DNA of 64,000 nt from DATFQE01 sp963738205 (GTDB lineage: Bacteria; Actinomycetota; Thermoleophilia; Gaiellales; Gaiellaceae). The number at the start of each line of letters is the position of its first letter. Position 1 is the first letter of the stretch. Positions 1-9,638 of this stretch are shown here, piece after piece. The notes under the pieces are model-generated. The model worked only from the letters and a program-made list of their open reading frames with translations, did no database searches and was not told where the DNA came from. The stretch is taken from the NCBI GenBank assembly GCA_963738205.1, contig CAVTVQ010000006.1, forward strand, positions 62,001-126,000, written 5' to 3'. Position numbers and translations under genes: made by a program.

Positions 1-40
1 GATGCGCGACGCGCTCGATCCGCGGACGAAGGAGACCTAG
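1..40 (+). CDS. C-terminal end of ABC peptide transporter permease (DppC/OppC type), partial
   Basis: The window opens inside a gene that reads in frame from base 2 to a TAG at 38-40. The visible residues are MRDALDPRTKET. An ending of the form LRDALDPR is typical of DppC/OppC-type inner-membrane permeases of peptide importers. The stop lies 6 bases before the start of the first ATPase gene, so this is very probably the second permease of the same operon. Only twelve residues are visible, so the call rests on this tail and on context. Confidence 0.6.
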   Translation, partial: MRDALDPRTKET

Positions 41-46
41 GCGCGC

Positions 47-1056
<1,010 letters not shown>

Positions 1057-1060
<4 letters not shown>

Positions 1061-1920
1061 GCTCGAACGGCGTCCTGCTCGAAGTCGCCGACCTGCGCAA
1101 GGAGTTCTCCGTGCGCAGCGGCCTGTTCATCGAGCGCGTAAGCCACACGGTGAACGCCGTCGACGGCGTCAGCTTCTCGATCGCTCCCGGCCGCACGCTC
1201 GGGCTCGTGGGCGAGTCGGGCTCGGGCAAGTCGACCACCGGCTACTGCGTGCTGCAGCTGATGAAGCCGACGTCCGGATCGGTGAAGTTCGAGGGTCGCG
1301 AGCTCACAGACATGGGCCGCGAGGACGTGCGCAGGCTGCGCCGCGAGATGCAGATCGTCTTCCAGGACCCGTACTCGTCGCTCGACCCGCGTATGACCGT
1401 GGGCGACATCGTCGGCGAGCCGCTCGTCGTGCACAGTGTCGGCTCGCGCCGCGACCGGGGCGCGCGCGTCCGCGAGCTGCTCGACGTCGTCGGCTTCAAC
1501 CCGGGCTTCTCCAACCGGTACCCGCACGAGTTCTCCGGCGGCCAGCGCCAGCGAATCGGCGTGGCGCGGGCGCTCGCGCTCAATCCGAAGTTGATCGTGT
1601 GCGACGAGCCCGTGTCCGCTCTCGACGTCTCGATCCAGGCGCAGATCCTCAACCTGCTCAAGGACCTCCAGCGCGACTTCGGGCTGGCATACCTCTTCAT
1701 CTCGCACGACCTCTCCGTCGTGCGGGCGATGAGCGACGACATCGCAGTCATGAAGGACGGCAAGATCGTCGAGGCCGGGACGGCCGACGACGTCTACATG
1801 TCGCCGCAGCACGAGTACACGAAGGCGCTCCTCGCCTCCGTGCCGGTGCCAGACCCGCGGCGCATGCGCGTCCGGCGCACCGAGCGGCGCAGGCTCGCCC
1901 ACGCACTGACCGAGGGTTAG
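1057..1920 (+). CDS. Peptide/nickel ABC transporter ATP-binding protein, DppF/OppF type
   Basis: Second ATPase of the peptide importer, expected to pair with the DppD-type subunit. The GTG start at 1057 overlaps the TGA of the upstream gene. The 287 residues contain Walker A GESGSGKST at about 52-60, the Q-loop FQDPYSSLDP near 102-111, the signature FSGGQRQR near 159-166 and Walker B LIVCDE near 179-184. It is about 30-40 residues shorter than most DppF proteins: the C-terminal oligopeptide domain is replaced by an Arg-rich tail. The ATPase core is complete, so function is likely retained. Confidence 0.92.
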
Positions 1921-1923
1921 GCC

Positions 1924-2862
1924 GTGCGGCTGATGGCGGTGGTGGCGGCGGCCGCCGCGCTGCTGGCCGGTTGCGGTGGGAGCGGGGACGACGCGCCGCC
2001 GCGACGCGACGCCGCGGACGGCTGGCGGTTCACGACGCCGATGGCGAACCGGCGCAGCTACGTGGCCGCGGCGGAGCTCGGCGGCAAGATCTACGTCGCC
2101 GGCGGGATGGTCGGCGACAGCGGGCGGCACCTCGACCGCTTTCAGGTCTTCGACCCCGCGCGCAAGACGTGGACGACGCTGCCCCGCCTGCCCGAGCCCG
2201 TGCGTGCCGGTGCGGGCGCGGCCCTGCAGGGCGCGGTCTTCGTGTTGGGTGGGACGACGCCTACCGGCGGCGGGCGCCAGGTCTACAGCTACGAACCCCG
2301 GCTCCGCTGGTGGTCACGAGGCGAGCCGTTGCCGCGGGTGCTCTACAACCACGCCGCGGTTTCGACCGGAGATCGCATCTACGTCCTCGGCGGCTACGAC
2401 ACGCGTGGGAAGGAGCTGCGGACGGTCTACTGGGCCGGCCCCCGCGTGCGCGGTTGGAGAACCGCGCCGCCGCTCCCACGTCCGATGCACGCGTTCGGGG
2501 CCGTGGTATTCCGCGGTGAGATCTGGGTGCTGGGAGGACGGCGCGGAGAGGAGCGGCTGCGCGACGTCTGGATCTTCGACCTCGCGACGAACCGCTGGCG
2601 GCGAGGGCCGACGATGCCGAAGCCCATGGAGCTGCTCGGCGCCACCGTGGTCGGCGACCAGATCCACGCCGTCTGGGAGCGCACGTACCAGATCTACGAC
2701 GCCTCGGAGGGGCGCTGGCGCCAGGGCCCGGCACCGCTCGTCGCCCGCCATGCGCTGTCCCTGTTCGCGATCGGCGGCTCGCTCTACGCCGTCGGCGGCT
2801 GCACGACCAAGCTCCGCGATACCGCCGTCGTCGAGCAGCTCCGGCTGACCCCGACCGCCTAG
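1924..2862 (+). CDS. Secreted Kelch-repeat lipoprotein
   Basis: Predicted exported lipoprotein. The first residues form a hydrophobic signal with a lipobox ending LLAGC, placing the lipidated Cys at about residue 17, followed by a Gly/Ser/Asp linker. The rest is five to six Kelch units with the recurrent pattern of a hydrophobic strand, GG (IYVAGG, VFVLGG, IYVLGG, IWVLGG, LYAVGG) and a later Trp, which would fold as a beta-propeller outside the membrane. A GTG start three bases after the ABC ATPase stop suggests cotranscription, but a role in peptide uptake is only inference. The propeller may bind a carbohydrate or protein; no catalytic residues are recognised. Confidence 0.8.
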   Translation: MRLMAVVAAAAALLAGCGGSGDDAPPRRDAADGWRFTTPMANRRSYVAAAELGGKIYVAGGMVGDSGRHLDRFQVFDPARKTWTTLPRLPEPVRAGAGAALQGAVFVLGGTTPTGGGRQVYSYEPRLRWWSRGEPLPRVLYNHAAVSTGDRIYVLGGYDTRGKELRTVYWAGPRVRGWRTAPPLPRPMHAFGAVVFRGEIWVLGGRRGEERLRDVWIFDLATNRWRRGPTMPKPMELLGATVVGDQIHAVWERTYQIYDASEGRWRQGPAPLVARHALSLFAIGGSLYAVGGCTTKLRDTAVVEQLRLTPTA

Positions 2863-2878
2863 GACGCTTCTATGGATG

Positions 2879-3865
2879 TCAAGTGGTTGTGGTGGTGAGG
2901 GTGCGGTAGAGGCGGCGTGTGAGGGCGCGTTTGATGATGCGGATGGCTTCTCGTTTGGTTTTGCCGCGCTCGAGTTGTCGTTGGTAGTAGGCGCGGGTTT
3001 CGGGGTGGTAGCGGATGCGGTTGAGGGCGCTCATGTGCGGTGCCCAGTTGAGTTGCCGGTCGCCGCTGCGGTTGAGCCGGTGGCGTTTGATCGGGCCGCT
3101 TGATGCTTCGACGGGGCTGACGCCGGCGAGCGCGGCGAAGGCGGGTTCGCTGCGGATCCGCTGCGGGTTGGTGGTCGACACGAGCAGTTGGGCGGCGCAG
3201 AGCGGGCCGACGCCGGGCTGTTTGAGCAGTTGTGGGCAGAGCGCGCGTGTGAGCTCGCTCAGCTCTCGGTTGGTCTCACTGAGCTCGTGCTCGAGCAGCA
3301 CGATCCGCTTGGCCAGTCGCTGAAGCGGCGCGAGTTGCTGTCGCTGGAGGAGCTTGCTGCCCGCGAGCGTCGCTGGCCGTTGCTGCTCGAGCTGGGCACG
3401 CAGGGGCGGGTCGAGCGTGACGATCGCCGCCTTCAGCTGGTTGAGCGCCTGCTGGCGCCCGTGTTGTGCGCTGCGCCGCTCGAGCAGCAGCAGCCGCAGC
3501 TGCTCGCGCTCGTGGCCGCCGCGCGGCAGCGGCAGCGGTTCGCCTGCGAGCAGCCGGCGCGCCGCCAGCTCCGCGTCGATCAGGTCGTTTTTGTCCTTGC
3601 GCCGCCGCCGCTGGGGCCGCTCACACTCGAAGACGACGTAGCCGTCAGCAAGCAACGCCCGCGCCAACGAGGCGCCGTACGAGCCGGTCCCCTCGACCGC
3701 GAACGCCGGCTCACCAAGCGAGAGCGCGAACCGTCGCAGCTGCTCGAAGCCACGCTCGTCGACGCGAAACTCGAGCGCTCCCAGCCGCCGTCCCAACCGA
3801 TCCACCGCCACCGCCACATGCGCCTCGCGATGCGTGTCGACACCGATTGCCACCGTCCACTCCAC
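2879..3865 (-). CDS. IS110-family transposase (DEDD recombinase)
   Basis: The 328-residue protein has the two domains of IS110 transposases. The N-terminal RuvC-like DEDD domain carries D10 (in AIGVDTH), E58 (in AVEGTG), and D94 and D97 (in KNDLIDAE). The C-terminal Transposase_20 domain carries the helix-hairpin-helix-like QPGVGPL stretch and the conserved Ser region GVSPVEASSG. Translation starts at GTG 3865 (VEWTVAIGVD). Length and motifs are intact, so it may be active. Known members act with a structured bridge RNA encoded beside the gene; the upstream region here has a strong stem compatible with that. Confidence 0.93.
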   Translation of the reverse strand: MEWTVAIGVDTHREAHVAVAVDRLGRRLGALEFRVDERGFEQLRRFALSLGEPAFAVEGTGSYGASLARALLADGYVVFECERPQRRRRKDKNDLIDAELAARRLLAGEPLPLPRGGHEREQLRLLLLERRSAQHGRQQALNQLKAAIVTLDPPLRAQLEQQRPATLAGSKLLQRQQLAPLQRLAKRIVLLEHELSETNRELSELTRALCPQLLKQPGVGPLCAAQLLVSTTNPQRIRSEPAFAALAGVSPVEASSGPIKRHRLNRSGDRQLNWAPHMSALNRIRYHPETRAYYQRQLERGKTKREAIRIIKRALTRRLYRTLTTTTT

Positions 3866-4020
3866 GACCTACCCTCCCGTCTCGTAGGTAGGCGGCTGCC
3901 GGGGACAGCACTGTTTTGAGCGACCGTGCAGGCTTCTCTGAGGTCACCTCGGCAGCCGCGCCTGCCGCACCAGGAGACAAGTCCTAACCAAGACACGGAA
4001 GTCAGAAGGTTTGCGAGTCA
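3866..4020 (-). ncRNA. Candidate IS110 bridge RNA region upstream of the transposase
   Basis: This is noncoding DNA directly 5' of the transposase. It contains an inverted repeat at 3892-3904 and 3947-3959: thirteen pairs, including a perfect 10-bp core GCGGCTGCCG/CGGCAGCCGC and one G-U pair, closing a loop of about 42 nt. Inside the loop lies a second palindrome, GAGGTCACCTC at 3940-3950. IS110 elements transcribe a bridge RNA from a noncoding end to specify donor and target DNA. Position, length and foldability fit, but the RNA boundaries and the two binding loops cannot be assigned by eye. Confidence 0.45.
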
Positions 4021-4243
4021 TCCCGGCGCACCAGGCACCATCCGCCCACAACCGGACGGACTACCGACCTAAACAGAGGGTTTGGTGGGACGTCGCTCGT
4101 CGTCGGGGTGCGATGCTCGTTCCGAGGCAAGGACGCAGGGAGCGCTCGTGCGCGAAGCTAGGACGCGTAGCGTGCGACCGAGGACGCCGCCTCGGCGCGA
4201 GCAGCGCGGCCCGGCGGCACAGTCGCTATTGCGCCAAACCGTC
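4021..4243. other. Noncoding stretch between IS110 and the secreted protein gene
   Basis: I find no open frame here with coding character and no RNA gene. It may contain the true left end of the IS110 element and the region downstream of the secreted-protein gene. The word CTAGGACG occurs at about 4158 and also at the Kelch-gene end near 2860, which could be a trace of the insertion junction or chance. Confidence 0.4.
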
Positions 4244-5104
4244 CTAGCGCACCTTGCAGGCGCGCGAGCCGGCGAACAGCCGCCGCTGCTCCTCGTTCGC
4301 CGCCTGCTCGAGAGCCGCGTCGAAGACGCCCAGCGCGGGCGCCTCCCACGTGACGTCCGGCGTTACGCCCGGACCGATCACTGTCGCCCGGTAGCGCGTC
4401 CCTCGCCCGTGCGGCCGACTCCCGTGCGGGTAGAAGCCGTAGCAGAAGCGCCCGTTGGGGCGGTGCGAAAGGAAGCTGTTCTCGCGCCGCCACCCGGCCC
4501 CGTAGCGCGAGTCGCGCGTGTCGACGTAGATGTTGCGCCCGTAGCGGTCGAGCGGGCTCCCGGAGGACGTCGAGCGGAAGCCGAAGACGCCCTTGCCCGC
4601 GTACGTGTACGTGCCGTACAGGTGATCGAACCGGCGGTACGACCAGTCCAGCCGGATCGAGAGCTGCGCGACCGGGCCGGTCCAGTGGGAGAGCCGAAGC
4701 TCCCAGGCGCCGCGAAGTCCGCCGAAGTTCGGCTTCAGCCGCTGCCAGCTCTGCAGCGCCCAGTAGGACCCGTCGGGGGCCTTGCATGCGCGGAGGAGCC
4801 AAGCGAGCGCAGGCCCGTCGTAGGGGAGGCAGGTACCGCCGCGAAAGCCCTTGCCGGCGTAGTGCAGCCGGAAGGAGGCCTGCGCGGCGCCGTACGTCGG
4901 CGGGCGCGCGTTGATCGCGCCCCAGGCGTGGACGCGCCTGACCCCGCCGCGCGTGGCGTACGTGAGGAGAGCGTGGCCCGACCCGTTGACTCTGAGCGAC
5001 ACCCGAGACGCGTTCCGGTCGATGAGCTCCGACGCTGCAGCGTTCTCGACGGTTCCGGCGGCGACTGCTGCGGCTGCCAGCGCGATGCATGCGGCTGCGC
5101 GCAC
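4244..5104 (-). CDS. Secreted protein of unknown function
   Basis: Unrecognised 286-residue protein. It starts with a positively charged Met-Arg and an Ala-rich hydrophobic stretch up to about residue 24, a typical signal peptide, so it is probably exported. The mature part is rich in Tyr, Trp, Gly and Arg and has four Cys (in GGTCLPYDG, LLRACKAPDG, GRFCYGFY and the C-terminal RACKVR), which would suit two disulfides in an extracellular fold. No catalytic motif is recognised. The gene stands alone, with 49 bp separating its start from the acyl-CoA dehydrogenase stop. Confidence 0.65.
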   Translation of the reverse strand: MRAAACIALAAAAVAAGTVENAAASELIDRNASRVSLRVNGSGHALLTYATRGGVRRVHAWGAINARPPTYGAAQASFRLHYAGKGFRGGTCLPYDGPALAWLLRACKAPDGSYWALQSWQRLKPNFGGLRGAWELRLSHWTGPVAQLSIRLDWSYRRFDHLYGTYTYAGKGVFGFRSTSSGSPLDRYGRNIYVDTRDSRYGAGWRRENSFLSHRPNGRFCYGFYPHGSRPHGRGTRYRATVIGPGVTPDVTWEAPALGVFDAALEQAANEEQRRLFAGSRACKVR

Positions 5105-5153
5105 GTTGGCGTACCCCTTTCGTCAGTCTCGGCTGGGAGCCTACCGACGATTT

Positions 5154-6287
5154 CTACAGACCGAGGTGCCGGGCGATCACCATCCGCTGCACCTCGTTCG
5201 TGCCCTCTCCGATCTCGAGGATCTTCTGGTCGCGGTACAGCCGCGAGATCGGCGACTCGTCCATGAACCCGTAGCCGCCGTGGATCTGCAGAGCCGTGTT
5301 GGCGACGCGGTGCGAAAGCTCGCCGGTGTAGAGCTTGGCCATCGCGGCCTCCTTGGCGAACGGGCGGCCCTGGTCCTTGAGCCACGCCGCCTTGTAGACG
5401 AGGTTGCGGCCCGCCTCGAGCTCCACCGCCATGTCCGCGAGCTGGAACTGGATCGCCTGGAAGCGCGCGATCGGCTTGCCGAACTGCTCGCGCTCCTGCG
5501 CGTAGCGGAAAGCGAGGTCGTAGGCGCCCTGAGCGAGCCCGACCCCCATCGCCGCGACCGAGATCCGGCCGCCGTCGAGGATCTCGAGGAACTGCCGGAA
5601 GCCCTCGCCGCGCGGGCCGAGCAGGTTGCTCTCGGGCACGGCCGCGTCCTTGAACGACAGCTCGCGCGTGTCCGACGCCCGCCAGCCGAGCTTGTTCATC
5701 GGCGGCGAGATCTCGTAGCCGGCCGTGCCGTTCGGGACGATGACGTTCGAGACCTCGCCCTCGCCGGTCAACGCCGTGATCGTCACGCAGCCGCTGATGT
5801 CGGTGCCGGCGTTGGTGATGAACGTCTTCGAGCCGTTGATCACCCACTCGCCGTCGCGCAGCTCGGCGCGCGTGCGCGTGTTGCCGGCGTCGGACCCGGC
5901 CCCGGGCTCGGTCAGCCCGAACGCCCCGAGCTTCTCGCCCGACGCGAGCTGCGGCAGCCATTCACGCTTCTGCTCCTCGCTGCCGAACAGGAAGATCGGC
6001 ATCGTCCCGAGCGACGTGTGCGCCGCGACCGTGATCGCGACGGACGAGTCGACGTGCGTCAGCTCCTCGATCGCGATCGCGTAGGCGAGCGTGTCCGTGC
6101 CGCCCCCGCCGTACTCCGCGGGGATCGGCATACCCATCAAGCCCAGCTCGGCGAGCTCACCGACCAGCTCGTAGGGGAAGCGGTGCTCGCGGTCGAGCTC
6201 CTCGGCGACGGGCGCGACTCGCTGCTCGGCGAATTCGCGCACGGTGCTCCGGACGAGCTCGTGCTCCGGCGACAGGTCGAAGTTCAC
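5154..6287 (-). CDS. Acyl-CoA dehydrogenase
   Basis: FAD-dependent enzyme that introduces the alpha-beta double bond into an acyl-CoA, passing electrons to ETF. The 377 residues show the FAD/substrate signature FGLTEPGAGSD, the C-terminal helix LQIHGGYGFMDE and the catalytic Glu in EIGEGTNEVQ at about 361. That Glu position is the one used by short/medium-chain enzymes and not by isovaleryl-CoA dehydrogenase. I chose the GTG at 6287 because it overlaps the TGA of the upstream peptidase (GTGA) and gives the normal family N-terminus (VNFDLSPEHE); a longer open frame to 6551 is out-of-frame peptidase sequence. Confidence 0.93.
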   Translation of the reverse strand: MNFDLSPEHELVRSTVREFAEQRVAPVAEELDREHRFPYELVGELAELGLMGMPIPAEYGGGGTDTLAYAIAIEELTHVDSSVAITVAAHTSLGTMPIFLFGSEEQKREWLPQLASGEKLGAFGLTEPGAGSDAGNTRTRAELRDGEWVINGSKTFITNAGTDISGCVTITALTGEGEVSNVIVPNGTAGYEISPPMNKLGWRASDTRELSFKDAAVPESNLLGPRGEGFRQFLEILDGGRISVAAMGVGLAQGAYDLAFRYAQEREQFGKPIARFQAIQFQLADMAVELEAGRNLVYKAAWLKDQGRPFAKEAAMAKLYTGELSHRVANTALQIHGGYGFMDESPISRLYRDQKILEIGEGTNEVQRMVIARHLGL

Positions 6288-7759
6288 GCCGCGAGTCTGC
6301 CCGCGAGCTCCGTGATCAGGCGGACGCCGTAGCCGGTCCCACCCTTCTGCCAGAGGTAGTCCGGCCGCGGCCAACGGAAGTAGCCCGTTCCAGCCATGTC
6401 GATGTGAGCCCAGGGCCCCTCGCCGGAGAACTCCTGCAGGAACTCGGCGGCGAGCACCGGGACACCCTGACGAAGGATGGACGAGTTCTTCATGTCCGCG
6501 AACGGCGAGTCGATGTAGCGGCGGAAGCGCTCGTGGAGCGGCATCGGCCACGCGTGGTCGCCGCTGGCCTCGCCGGCTTCGACGACCGCGTCACGCCAGG
6601 CTGCGTCGTTGCCGAACACCCCGGCGTAGAGGTCGCCGAGCGCCGCTTCCATCACGCCCGTCAGCGTCGCGAAGTCGACGACGTGGGTGGCACCCTGCTC
6701 GCGCGCGTAGTGGAGCGCGTCGGCGAGCACCAGTCGGCCCTCCGCGTCGGTGTTGATCACCTCGATCGTCTTGCCGTTCATCGCCGTGAGGATGTCCCCC
6801 GGCCTGAACGCGCCGCCGCCCGGCATGTTCTCGGCCGCCGCGACAACTGCGAGCGCGCGGACGGGGAGCCCGAGGTCGGCAATCGCGCCGATGCCCTCGA
6901 CGACCGCGGCAGCGCCGGCCATGTCGCCCTTCATGTCCTCCATGTAGGCCGCAGGCTTGATCGAGATGCCGCCCGTGTCGAAGGTGATCCCCTTGCCGAC
7001 GAGCCCGAGCACCACATCGCCCTCTGCCTCCGGCGGCTCGTAGCGCATGACGATCAGCCGCGGCTCGTTGTGGCTGCCCTGTGCGACGGCCAGGAAGGCG
7101 CCCATGCCCAACTCGCGGATCCGGTCCGGGCCGAGGGACTCGGCGCTCAGGTGCTCGCCGGCGCCGGCGATCTCCTCGGCACGGGCGCCGAGCGCTTCGG
7201 GCGTCAGCTCGTTCGGGGGCGCGTTCGCGAGGTCGCGGGCGCGGTTTGCGGCCCCGGCGACGCGCGCCGCCTGCTCGGCGGCGGCGAGCACGCCCTCGTC
7301 CGCACCCACCAGGACGAGGCGCTCGAAGTGCTTGGGCCGGTCGTCGTCGGCCTTCCAGCGGCCAGGGTCGTAGCCGCCGAGCATCAGCCCGTCCACGGCC
7401 GCACGGCCCTGCTCGGCGGTCGGGAGCCTCAGCCCGTCGTCGACGAGCCAGGCGATCGTGCCGCCGACCTTCGCGGTCGCGCGGGCGACGCCGGCGGCCG
7501 CCGTCCTGACGGCATCGGCGTCGAGAGCCGCACCCAAACCCGTTGCCACGACCCTCCGGGTGTCGAGGTGGAGGATCGCCGTCTGTCCTGCCTTCCTCGC
7601 CACGCCTTCCTCCTCGGCGACCCCCGCCAACCGGCCCTCGAGCAGGCGGTCGAGCCCTGTCGCTCCGGCAGGAAGTGGTGGTGAGGGGTCGGCGAGCGGC
7701 ACGGCGAGGACGTCTGCCTCAACCGACTCCGCATCCTCGGAGCTCAACTCGACCCGCAT
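6284..7759 (-). CDS. pepA: Leucyl aminopeptidase, M17 family
   Basis: Cytosolic dizinc/manganese exopeptidase that removes N-terminal residues from peptides. The 491 residues contain the M17 signature NTDAEGRL at 336-343 with metal ligands Asp and Glu, and the upstream metal/Lys motif VGKGITFDTGG. The C-terminal catalytic domain is complete and the N-terminal macro-like domain is present. The ATG at 7759 is preceded by a divergently transcribed small gene. Its stop overlaps the start of the acyl-CoA dehydrogenase, so peptide breakdown and acyl-CoA oxidation are co-expressed. The pairing would fit use of branched-chain amino acids released from peptides, as inference. Confidence 0.93.
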   Translation of the reverse strand: MRVELSSEDAESVEADVLAVPLADPSPPLPAGATGLDRLLEGRLAGVAEEEGVARKAGQTAILHLDTRRVVATGLGAALDADAVRTAAAGVARATAKVGGTIAWLVDDGLRLPTAEQGRAAVDGLMLGGYDPGRWKADDDRPKHFERLVLVGADEGVLAAAEQAARVAGAANRARDLANAPPNELTPEALGARAEEIAGAGEHLSAESLGPDRIRELGMGAFLAVAQGSHNEPRLIVMRYEPPEAEGDVVLGLVGKGITFDTGGISIKPAAYMEDMKGDMAGAAAVVEGIGAIADLGLPVRALAVVAAAENMPGGGAFRPGDILTAMNGKTIEVINTDAEGRLVLADALHYAREQGATHVVDFATLTGVMEAALGDLYAGVFGNDAAWRDAVVEAGEASGDHAWPMPLHERFRRYIDSPFADMKNSSILRQGVPVLAAEFLQEFSGEGPWAHIDMAGTGYFRWPRPDYLWQKGGTGYGVRLITELAGRLAA

Positions 7760-7860
7760 GTGGCCGCGTGATGCTATCCGAGGGGGTTTCTAGCGTGCCC
7801 GTCGAAAAACTTTCACGACCTCTTAACCATTTCTCCGAAAGGTCGATACACACTGTGCGT

Positions 7861-8088
7861 GTGAGCTCCCTGCGGCCACTCACGACTCGCTTTGCGCCCG
7901 ATGCCTCCGAGAAGAGCGTCGAGTTGCTCCAGGCGGAGATTTCCGTCCTCTGTTCCGAGCGCCAGCATCTGCGGGCCTCGGGAGCGGGGGAGGGCGAGCT
8001 CGAACGCAACCGGCTCGACATCGCCCGTCTCCAGTGGGAGCTCTCGCACGCGCTGATCGGGCGCTTCGCACGCACCGCTGCGGCTTAA
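7861..8088 (+). CDS. Small helical protein of unknown function
   Basis: A 75-residue protein starting SSLRPLTTRF, with a long amphipathic and probably coiled segment (ELLQAEISVL ... ERNRLDIARLQWELSHAL). GTG codons at 7855 and 7861 are both in frame; GAAAGG at 7837-7842 is the nearest ribosome-binding sequence, closer to the first. The 7800-7850 stretch is unusually AT-rich for this window and probably holds the promoter, divergent from the aminopeptidase. The frame has strong GC at third positions. I do not recognise the family; the helix pattern suggests a small protein-protein interaction module. Confidence 0.5.
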   Translation: MSSLRPLTTRFAPDASEKSVELLQAEISVLCSERQHLRASGAGEGELERNRLDIARLQWELSHALIGRFARTAAA

Positions 8089-8112
8089 CGCAAGCCTGCG
8101 CCGGTTACCCTC

Positions 8113-9309
8113 GTGCCCGTGAACACGGGACGCGTAGCGTCGAGCATCGACAAGCGCGGCATGACGGCGCTGGCGTCCGGCCATCTGGCGACCGACTTCG
8201 CCAACGGCGCGTTGCCTGCGCTCCTGCCCTTCCTCGCCGACGAGTTCGACCTCTCGTACCTGCTCGTGGGCCTCGCGATGCTCGCCTGGGCGTTCTCGTC
8301 GTCGATCCTGCAGCCGCTCTTCGGGCTCTGGTCGGACCGACGCGGTGCGGTCTGGCTCCTGCCCGTGGGCCTCGCGGTCGGGGGAGTGGGGATCGGTCTC
8401 GCGGCGGTCGCACCGAGCTACTGGGTCTGCCTGTTGCTGATCACGGTCTCGGGCCTCGGAACGGCGGCGTTCCATCCTGAAGGGTCGAAGTTCGCGTCGT
8501 TCGTGAGCGGCCGGCGGCGCGCCAGTGGGATGTCGTTCTTCTCGATCGGCGGCAACCTCGGCTACGCGCTGGGGCCGATCGCAGCGACGTTCCTCGTCGT
8601 CCACTTCGGCCTCGGTGCCGGCTTGCTGCTTGCGCTGCCGTGCCTGGCGGTGTCGGCGGCGCTCGTCTGGGCCATCCCGTACCTCCGGAGCTTCGAGCCG
8701 TCGCGCGCAGCCGTACAGGCCCGGGCGGGAGAGGACCGCGTCGGCGCGATCGTCGCGCTGCTGGGCGTGATCGCGTTCCGCAGCGTGGCCTGGTTCGGGT
8801 TGATCACGTTCGTGCCGCTCTTCGAGGTCGCCCGCGGCCACTCCGAGGCATACGGCAACCGGCTGCTCGCTGCGATGCTGCTCGTCGGCGGGATCGGGAC
8901 GCTGGTGGCGGGACCGCTCGCCGACCGCGTCGGCCGCAGGCCCGTGCTGGTGGCGAGCGTGCTGGCCACGGGGCCGCTGATCCTCGTCTACCTGGCGGTG
9001 GGCGGCCTCGCGGGCGCGATCGCGCTGGCCCTCGTCGGGCCGTGCGTGATCGGGACGTTCGGTGTCACCATGGTGATGAGCCAGGAGTACCTGCCCCGTC
9101 ACATCGGGCTCGCATCGGGCCTGGGAATCGGGCTGTCGATCGGCCTCGGTGGTGTCGCCGCGGTGGCGCTCGGAGGTCTCGCCGACGCGGTCGACCTCGA
9201 GGCCGCCCTCTACGTCTGCGCGGCAGCGCCCTTTGCCGCACTGGCGCTCTGCGCGCTGCTCCCGCCGACCGGTTCACGCACGCGTCTGGCTGCCGAGCCG
9301 GTGGTGTAG
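8113..9309 (+). CDS. MFS transporter, fosmidomycin-resistance (Fsr) type
   Basis: Twelve-helix secondary transporter of 398 residues. The N-terminus HLATDFANGALPALLPFL, the loop LFGLWSDRRG between helices 2 and 3 and the second-half loop LADRVGRRPV mark the Fsr-like branch of the major facilitator superfamily, whose known members export fosmidomycin or other small drugs by proton antiport. The GTG at 8113 is taken as the start; GTG at 8119 would remove only two residues. It follows the small helical gene by 24 bp. Substrate in this organism is unknown. Confidence 0.85.
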   Translation: MPVNTGRVASSIDKRGMTALASGHLATDFANGALPALLPFLADEFDLSYLLVGLAMLAWAFSSSILQPLFGLWSDRRGAVWLLPVGLAVGGVGIGLAAVAPSYWVCLLLITVSGLGTAAFHPEGSKFASFVSGRRRASGMSFFSIGGNLGYALGPIAATFLVVHFGLGAGLLLALPCLAVSAALVWAIPYLRSFEPSRAAVQARAGEDRVGAIVALLGVIAFRSVAWFGLITFVPLFEVARGHSEAYGNRLLAAMLLVGGIGTLVAGPLADRVGRRPVLVASVLATGPLILVYLAVGGLAGAIALALVGPCVIGTFGVTMVMSQEYLPRHIGLASGLGIGLSIGLGGVAAVALGGLADAVDLEAALYVCAAAPFAALALCALLPPTGSRTRLAAEPVV

Positions 9310-9319
9310 GCTCGCCCGC

Positions 9320-9628
9320 ATGGCAGAGAGCGCACGGGAGTTCTTCGAGGGCCTCGAGGGCCGCGTCGACCAATCCAAGACGGCCGGGATGACGAATTCG
9401 TACGTGTTCGACATCGACGGCGCCGGCATGTGGAAGGTCGACGTCGACGACGGCAAGGTGACCGTCAGCGAAGGCGGCGGCGACGCCGACGCGACCATCT
9501 CGGCCTCGGAGGAGACCTTCCAGAAGATCGCCGCCGGCGAGCAGAATGCGACCAGCGCCTACATGACGGGCAAGCTCAAGATCAAGGGCGACATGGGCGC
9601 GGCGATGAAGTTGCAGAAGCTCTTCTGA
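9320..9628 (+). CDS. SCP2 sterol-binding domain protein
   Basis: A 102-residue stand-alone SCP2-like domain. The features are an N-terminal helix (AREFFEGLEG), central beta strands (SYVFDIDGAGMWKVDVDDG), the acidic turn GGGDADATI and the C-terminal YMTGKLKIKGDMGAAMKL stretch typical of SCP2/sterol-transfer folds. These proteins bind lipids or acyl-CoAs in a hydrophobic tunnel. The ATG at 9320 is 10 bp after the MFS stop and the next gene follows by 10 bp, so the three are probably one operon. Confidence 0.85.
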   Translation: MAESAREFFEGLEGRVDQSKTAGMTNSYVFDIDGAGMWKVDVDDGKVTVSEGGGDADATISASEETFQKIAAGEQNATSAYMTGKLKIKGDMGAAMKLQKLF

Positions 9629-9638
9629 TCGAAGCGTC

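Larger units (their letters stand above)
2863..4020 (-). mobile_element. IS110-family insertion sequence (ends approximate)
   Basis: One transposase gene plus a long noncoding region upstream of it, the usual IS110 layout. The element follows the Kelch gene stop by only 16 bp. No terminal inverted repeats or target duplication are evident, as expected for a family that lacks them. The right end should lie between 2863 and 2880, where the minus strand reads CTTGACATCCAT just after the transposase stop. The left end is not resolved and may lie anywhere from about 3990 to 4240. The limits given are a working estimate. Confidence 0.7.

Noticed and set aside
4082..5266. 394-codon plus-strand frame opposite the secreted protein
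   Set aside because: Composition is typical of an antisense shadow; the minus-strand gene has a signal peptide and better start.
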